64,000 nt of DNA from Prevotella aff. ruminicola Tc2-24. Its GTDB lineage: Bacteria; Bacteroidota; Bacteroidia; Bacteroidales; Bacteroidaceae. The position numbers and the translations under genes are program-made. Where the stretch lies: positions 125,810 through 189,809 of the forward strand of contig NZ_FOIQ01000002.1 in assembly GCF_900110895.1 (NCBI RefSeq). Reading direction: 5' to 3'. Positions 59,374-64,000 of the stretch are shown piece by piece. The notes below the pieces were generated by a model that worked only from the letters and a program-made list of their open reading frames with translations, was not told the DNA's origin and did not search any database. The number at the start of each line of letters is the position of its first letter. Within the stretch, counting starts at the first letter, position 1.

Positions 59374-60501
59374 TCAAAACCAGTTCATCAATGAACTCAA
59401 AAAGGCAGTCAATTCGGCTGCCATTTTTTGATGCTGCAAGAGGCTTGGATGCCAATCGCTACCATAGCCGAGGTCACCCGTCTGCGGGGTGAAATCAAAG
59501 CGGTACAATTGCATGTCACCACTCTTTCGCGCCTCGACTGTCACCTCATCAAGTAGCTGGCGAGCAATCTCCAATTCCTTCCCGTCAAGCATAGAACCGC
59601 AAAGGAACACAATCTTAGCCTTAGGATTATGTTGTCGAACCTTTGTAAGTAGCCTATGGTAGCCCTGCTTCAGCAGCGTTGTGTCATAGTTATTAGTCGA
59701 GAGATCATTGGTACCGAGATTGATGCATATCACATCAGGACGGTAACGGGAAAAATCCCATCTTTCCCCATCAATGCCACCGTTCTTCCGTAAATCTGAC
59801 TTCAACGCATAGCCGGTATACTCATACTGTACTGGCATATTTGAATCGGGCGTGCCTGCTCTTGGACCACCATAATTCCGATAGGCTCCGATACCGCTAC
59901 GTGCCACCACCCAATGTTGCGCGTCAAGAGTTCGCGCCGTCAAAGAAGCATATGAATAATAATGATTCTCTGTTTCATACTCGAAATGTTCACGCTCACT
60001 CTCTCCCTCAATACCATAACCACAAGTAATTGAATTACCGATGAATTCTATCTTTCTTTCCGGTAGAGCCGGTGCCTTGAGAAGGCGGCATCCCGGATCA
60101 ATCACAAAGCCCCAAAACTCAGGGTAGAGTTCGTAGCCTTCGATGGCATACATCAAACGGACGGTATGTTGAGCATTGGGCAGTGCCGTTGCCAGCGTCA
60201 CTACTGAGTCTTTCTTACCCATGAACGAGACCTTGAACGGTTCCGCCTGATCGATCTGTGCCATAAAATAGCCACTGCCCGGCTTTGCCTTCATCTTCAA
60301 CGACGTACCTTCAAAGGATGCCGTGATCTGAATACCAGGATAGTTGAATGCTGGACGCTCCGGATTAGCAAAACATATACGCCCCACATACTGGATATGT
60401 GGGTCAGCAGGACTCACGACTGTTTCCTGAAGAGAAGCCGTCGTAGCAATGACGCCCTGGCAGACAATAGTCAGCAGCGCCACGAATAATTGTTTTCTCA
60501 T
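59374..60501 (-). CDS. Exported SGNH-type carbohydrate esterase (CE2-like)
   Basis: 375 aa with signal peptide (about 1-20). An N-terminal beta-sandwich (about 30-140) is followed by an SGNH-hydrolase domain: GNSITCGYG gives the nucleophile Ser157, a Gly/Asn oxyanion set follows with GTND (LGTNDLSTNNYD), and the catalytic Asp/His are in GYGSDWHPSLLQH near the C-terminus. This two-domain layout is that of CE2 acetyl-xylan/glucomannan esterases, which remove O-acetyl groups. The first block reads GNS rather than GDS. The location is periplasm or surface. No PUL partner is adjacent. Confidence 0.87.
   Translation of the reverse strand: MRKQLFVALLTIVCQGVIATTASLQETVVSPADPHIQYVGRICFANPERPAFNYPGIQITASFEGTSLKMKAKPGSGYFMAQIDQAEPFKVSFMGKKDSVVTLATALPNAQHTVRLMYAIEGYELYPEFWGFVIDPGCRLLKAPALPERKIEFIGNSITCGYGIEGESEREHFEYETENHYYSYASLTARTLDAQHWVVARSGIGAYRNYGGPRAGTPDSNMPVQYEYTGYALKSDLRKNGGIDGERWDFSRYRPDVICINLGTNDLSTNNYDTTLLKQGYHRLLTKVRQHNPKAKIVFLCGSMLDGKELEIARQLLDEVTVEARKSGDMQLYRFDFTPQTGDLGYGSDWHPSLLQHQKMAAELTAFLSSLMNWF
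59404..59429 (+). terminator. Terminator for dusB-DUF3332, inside the esterase gene
   Basis: GGCAG (59404-59408) pairs with CTGCC (59418-59422) and leads into six T residues (59424-59429) on the plus strand. It lies 33 bases past the DUF3332 stop, within the 3' coding part of the opposing CE2-type gene. Confidence 0.6.
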
Positions 60502-60556
60502 CTTTTGTATGTTTTATTAGTAATGGCTACAGTTAGGGACATGTGTATTGCGTCTG

Positions 60557-60564
60557 CAAATATA
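60557..60564 (-). promoter_or_regulatory. -7 box of the esterase gene
   Basis: CAAATATA reads TATATTTG on the minus strand, 55 bases before the ATG. Confidence 0.5.
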
Positions 60565-60639
60565 CAAATTATAATCTTAAATCTGCATGATTCTGAAGAA
60601 GAACTTAAAAATCAGTTCGAAAAGGATTCTTTCTATCGA

Positions 60640-60696
60640 AAAAGCAAAGAAAAAAACGTTTTTTCTTTGCTTTTCAATCACTTCTTCGTATCTTTG
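60640..60696 (+). promoter_or_regulatory. Promoter of lemA with a long palindrome over the -33 box
   Basis: TTTG (60666-60669) and TATCTTTG (60689-60696) have a 19-base spacer. The -33 box is inside the right arm of a palindrome at 60640-60674 with 16-bp arms (AAAAGCAAAGAAAAAA and its complement). Confidence 0.8.
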
Positions 60697-60723
60697 CCGC
60701 CAAAGAACCATATTATTAATATT

Positions 60724-61296
60724 ATGACAGTACTAATTATTATCATCGTTTTGGCGGTTATCGTCATTGGTTATTTTATCTCTACCCAGCGCACGCTGGT
60801 TGGTCTTGATGAATTGTGCAAAAATGCCCTCAGTCAGATTGAGGTACAACTTAACTCCCGTTTCGACGCGGTGATTGCTCTGGCAAAGACGGCAGCACAG
60901 TATGCTAAGCATGAATCGGAAACCATTATCCAAGCTGTTCAAGCCCGTGGCGGTAATAGTGGAGCAACTGCCAACACACCTGCCACTATCAACGAACAGG
61001 CCAACTTGCTCGGAGAAATGATGGGTAAGTTGAATGTGGTATTTGAACGCTATCCAGAACTGAAAGCCAGTGACCTCTACAACGAGGCTCAGCAAGGCAT
61101 GAAGCAATATGAGGAGAATGTACGTATGTCACGCATGATCTACAACGACACAGCCACAAAGATGAACCGCATGGTGCGCCAGTGGCCGTCTAGTATCGTC
61201 GCCTCCATGCTTCATTTCGACCAGAAAGAATACCTGAAAGTCGACGAAGAGCAAAAGAAGAGCTATCCTAATCTCGATGAAGCATTTAAGAAGTAA
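60724..61296 (+). CDS. LemA family protein
   Basis: 190 aa. An N-terminal membrane helix (about 2-21, VLIIIIVLAVIVIGYFI) is followed by a four-helix-bundle domain with the LemA signatures LVGLDELCKNALSQIEVQLNSRFDAVIALAKTAAQYA and YNDTATKMNRMVRQWPSSIVASMLHF. LemA proteins are membrane-anchored with unclear roles. The DUF2207 gene follows after 32 bases, a common pairing. An upstream in-frame ATG at 60490 is excluded by the promoter at 60666-60696. Confidence 0.92.
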   Translation: MTVLIIIIVLAVIVIGYFISTQRTLVGLDELCKNALSQIEVQLNSRFDAVIALAKTAAQYAKHESETIIQAVQARGGNSGATANTPATINEQANLLGEMMGKLNVVFERYPELKASDLYNEAQQGMKQYEENVRMSRMIYNDTATKMNRMVRQWPSSIVASMLHFDQKEYLKVDEEQKKSYPNLDEAFKK

Positions 61297-61328
61297 AAGA
61301 ATAAAAAGGTAAAAACGTAAAGACGAAA

Positions 61329-62978
61329 ATGAATTTCTCTCCATTATTTAAAAAGGTAATTATTGTTTTACCCTTTTACCTTTTTACCTTTTTTTCTTTA
61401 AGCGCCCGCCCTCAGCTTCACGACCTGAGCATCTGCGTGATACTGAGCAAGAACGGTGATGCCCATATCACCGAGACCCGCCAAATGAGCATCGAGTCTG
61501 AGGGGACTGAGTGTTATATCATTGTCGGTCATCTGAACGGCAGTGAGATACGTGATCTGCAGGTAACTGACGAGACCGGAGCAAAATACACTAATATAGG
61601 TGACTGGGATACCGAACAAAGCCGTAGTTGGAAAGCCGGGAAATGCGGTATTGTCACTAAACACGACGGTTACGAACTTTGTTGGGGACTCGGTGAGAGC
61701 GGCAGTCGTACCTATACGACGAGCTACACCGTCAGCCAACTGTTGAGAGGCTTCAGCGATGCCGACGGGTTTAATTATACGTTCGTGGCACAGGGAATAT
61801 CACCCTACCCCAACCATGTTAAGTTGATTATACAAGCAGAAAACGGCCTGTCTTTCAGTGCCGAGAACGCAGGCATCTGGGGCTTCCGTTATCAAGGCGA
61901 AGTGCGTTTCGACAATAACCAAATCGTGGCAGAGACCAGTGAGCCATTCGGCAGTAATAGTGCAATGATTGTCATGGCACGTTTCAACAAAGGACTGTTC
62001 GAACCTGCCATCGTTAACGACGGCAGTTTTGAAGAGCTCAAGGAGCGTGCCTTCGAGGGTAGTGATTATAACAGTGATGACGAGTGGACGATGGAAGACA
62101 CCATTATCTTTGTCGTCTTTGTCCTTAGTTTCTTGGTTGTGCCTATCCTCGGCGGTCTTTGGTACCTCTTTTATGTTTGGCGCGCACGCAAAAAAGCATT
62201 CAAGGATCTACTCTGGTATCGCGATATCCCCTTGAAGGGGAACCTCCAGCAAGCTAACGATATGCTGAACGCTTACCGGTATTTCGGTACCGACTACAAC
62301 AACCTGCTTTCAGCCTGCATCCTGAAGCTTATCAACATGGGCGCCATCAGTATCGAACAGAGTCTGAATGCCAAAGGAAAGAGCGTTCAGAATTTCGTCA
62401 TTCACGAGTTGAAGCACTACGACCAGCAACCACTCCTACTGCGGAAGGTACACCAAATCTTCAAGATGGCGGCAGGCAAAGACACAGTCCTCGAGCCGAG
62501 AGAGTTGAAATCGTTCATGAAAAGCAGCTATAACGAGAGCCTCACCGACTCGTTTATCAATACCCTGCATACGAAGACAAATATCAGAGCCTATAAAAAG
62601 CGATCTGACGAAGTACGACAAGTATTCGGACTGAAGAAATTCCTCAAGGAATTCTCACTGCTTGACGAGCGCCATGTGCAAGAGGTATCGCTATGGAAAG
62701 ACTATATGATATTTGCTACGCTCTTCGGCATTGCCGACCAGGTAATCAAAGACATGAAGAAGATCAACCCTGAATACTTCAATATGGATCAGGTGGCTGG
62801 TCAGATGGCCGACGACATGACCCTACCATTGATCTACTCAACGATGCACTCCAGTACCACCCGTGCTGCCATGAGCAAGGCCGAACGGGAGGCCCGCGCC
62901 GCGGGAGGCGGTGGTCATGCCTCATGGGGCGGAGGCGGAGGCTCTTCCGGAGGAGGTTTCGGTGGAGGCATCAGATAA
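61329..62978 (+). CDS. DUF2207 family membrane protein
   Basis: 549 aa. A signal peptide (about 1-26) is followed by an extracytoplasmic beta-rich DUF2207 domain (about 30-235, LHDLSICVILSKNGDAHITETRQM), a membrane helix at about 255-280 (IIFVVFVLSFLVVPILGGLWYLFYVW), a cytoplasmic helical region and a glycine-rich C-terminal tail (GGGGHASWGGGGGSSGGGFGGG), the standard ending of this family. The function is unknown. The signal peptide is encoded by a (TTTTTACC)-like tract that mirrors the intergenic A-rich tract just upstream. Confidence 0.9.
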   Translation: MNFSPLFKKVIIVLPFYLFTFFSLSARPQLHDLSICVILSKNGDAHITETRQMSIESEGTECYIIVGHLNGSEIRDLQVTDETGAKYTNIGDWDTEQSRSWKAGKCGIVTKHDGYELCWGLGESGSRTYTTSYTVSQLLRGFSDADGFNYTFVAQGISPYPNHVKLIIQAENGLSFSAENAGIWGFRYQGEVRFDNNQIVAETSEPFGSNSAMIVMARFNKGLFEPAIVNDGSFEELKERAFEGSDYNSDDEWTMEDTIIFVVFVLSFLVVPILGGLWYLFYVWRARKKAFKDLLWYRDIPLKGNLQQANDMLNAYRYFGTDYNNLLSACILKLINMGAISIEQSLNAKGKSVQNFVIHELKHYDQQPLLLRKVHQIFKMAAGKDTVLEPRELKSFMKSSYNESLTDSFINTLHTKTNIRAYKKRSDEVRQVFGLKKFLKEFSLLDERHVQEVSLWKDYMIFATLFGIADQVIKDMKKINPEYFNMDQVAGQMADDMTLPLIYSTMHSSTTRAAMSKAEREARAAGGGGHASWGGGGGSSGGGFGGGIR

Positions 62979-62987
62979 ACGAAGAAG

Positions 62988-63013
62988 TGTCAGACAGTCA
63001 GTCTGGCATTTTT
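62988..63013 (+). terminator. Terminator for lemA-DUF2207, overlapping the end of the symporter gene
   Basis: TGTCAGAC (62988-62995) pairs with GTCTGGCA (63001-63008, one G-T) and is followed by TTTTT. The loop and right arm encode the last codons of the convergent symporter gene (stop at 62998). Confidence 0.75.
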
Positions 63014-63969
63014 CGTTCATCCCATTTCTGGAAAAGACCTGCCAGAATGGTACCGCTGACGCTATGCCAAGCACAAGAAATGGCACAGGGCAGGATGGAG
63101 AGTGGCTGTACAGCAAAGAACGTGCTGGCCAGTACCGTGGCAAGGCCAGCATTCTGCATGCCAACCTCAATGGAGATTGTCCGTTTCTTGGCTGTATTGA
63201 ACTTGGCCAGGTAGCCCGAGGTCCATCCCAACAGATAACCCAATGAGTTATGGCAGAACACCACAGCAAAGGTCCATATAAAAAGTAACAGTCCGCGGGC
63301 AATCAAGGCATCGTGAACCGTAGAGATGACACCGCCGACGATACAGGCAAGACAGATAACACTCACCCCGGGCATTAGTGACTGGACGGTCGGGAAACTC
63401 TTCCGATGAGAATAGGTATAGTTCAGGAAGCAACCGATTCCAACGGGAATAATCGTCACAATTAAGATATTCAAGAACATCCCAATGGCATCAATTTCAA
63501 TGATTGCTCCGGCTGTCAGCTCCATCAATAAAGGGGTCATTACCGGCGCTAATAATGTAGAGGCACAAGTCATACCTACCGAGAAAGCCACATCGCCATG
63601 ACAGAGATACGACATAATATTACTCGACACCCCACCCGGACAGCAACCTACAAGTAGAATACCTAATGCTAGCGCCGGTTCCAGACGGAATACGCGCACC
63701 AACAACCATGCCACACAAGGCATAATCAGGAATTGTGCACAGGCACCGACAAGGATATCCAACGGGCGCCGGGCAAGTATCCTAAAGTCGTCGGTGGTCA
63801 GTGTCAAACCCATCGTCAGCATAATCATACCGAGGATTATCGTCTGGGTATTCCCTCTCACCCATCCAAACACACCCGGTATCAAAAAGGTGAATACAGC
63901 TACTGCAATTATGAAGAAAGAGGCATTGGAAGCCAGCCAACGACTTGTCTGCTGTAAAATCTTAAGCAT
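62998..63969 (-). CDS. Bile acid:sodium symporter family (BASS) transporter
   Basis: 323-aa inner-membrane protein with about ten helices. BASS landmarks are LGMIMLTMGLTLTTDDF near residue 50, LGILLVGCCPGGVSSNIMSYLCHGDVAFSVGMT (about 102-134; the sodium-binding CPGG..SN segment) and EVGMQNAGLATVLASTFF near residue 268. Family members carry bile acids, pantoate or other organic anions with Na+; the substrate here cannot be named. The promoter lies in the last bases of the window or beyond. Confidence 0.93.
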   Translation of the reverse strand: MLKILQQTSRWLASNASFFIIAVAVFTFLIPGVFGWVRGNTQTIILGMIMLTMGLTLTTDDFRILARRPLDILVGACAQFLIMPCVAWLLVRVFRLEPALALGILLVGCCPGGVSSNIMSYLCHGDVAFSVGMTCASTLLAPVMTPLLMELTAGAIIEIDAIGMFLNILIVTIIPVGIGCFLNYTYSHRKSFPTVQSLMPGVSVICLACIVGGVISTVHDALIARGLLLFIWTFAVVFCHNSLGYLLGWTSGYLAKFNTAKKRTISIEVGMQNAGLATVLASTFFAVQPLSILPCAISCAWHSVSGTILAGLFQKWDERKMPD

Positions 63970-64000
63970 ATCATTCTGTATTAATTCATTTCAATAGGCA

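Overview
The window comes from a Bacteroidales genome, most likely Prevotella or a close relative (Segatella/Xylanibacter type). Four things point there: two SusC/SusD pairs, each beside a hybrid two-component system (HTCS); promoters of the Bacteroidetes type (-7 box TAnnTTTG, often with a -33 TTTG) in front of most transcription units; lipoproteins of the Bacteroidetes style; and the long Bacteroidetes form of signal peptidase I. No insertion sequence, phage, integrase or CRISPR array is visible. One tRNA (Leu, anticodon TAA) is present. All statements rest on reading the sequence and remembered family knowledge; no search was run.

Layout. 1-2079: end of a GH20 hexosaminidase and a PIG-L deacetylase (amino-sugar metabolism), ending in a terminator placed inside the 3' end of an opposing MATE transporter gene. 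3285-3906: divergent promoters and a cobalamin riboswitch that controls no recognisable gene. 3907-7618: an alpha/beta hydrolase and a TonB-receptor-like barrel. 7947-22686: a complete polysaccharide utilisation locus (PUL): GH43, SusC, SusD, GH105, a heparinase II/III-like protein and a DUF2264 protein, with a divergent HTCS behind a tandemly repeated promoter-like region. The enzyme set suggests acidic type II arabinogalactan. 22679-38055: housekeeping genes (thioesterase, HAD phosphatase, Fur-family regulator, YifB, envelope lipoproteins, tRNA-Leu, argH, pyrE, comF, recX, prmC, ribD, RNase H, argS). 38056-42931: an accessory patch with small lipoproteins, a radical SAM/SPASM enzyme fused in frame to the lipoprotein normally encoded beside it, a DUF3244 protein and a membrane TPR-HTH regulator. 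43013-52118: a second SusD/SusC/HTCS set without enzymes. 52216-64000: wbqC-like, lepB, dapB, dprA, DUF2851, dusB, DUF3332, a CE2-type esterase, LemA, DUF2207 and a bile acid:sodium symporter family protein.

How the genes work together. In the first PUL the HTCS senses a sugar in the periplasm and should induce the SusCD importer and its hydrolases. The lyase-like protein, GH105 and DUF2264 together would deal with uronic acid caps, and GH43 with the backbone or side chains. The strongest candidates for unusual biology are the radical SAM-lipoprotein fusion, the orphan B12 riboswitch, the promoter-containing tandem repeats upstream of the first HTCS, and a Rieske-like lipoprotein whose histidine ligands are replaced by cysteines.
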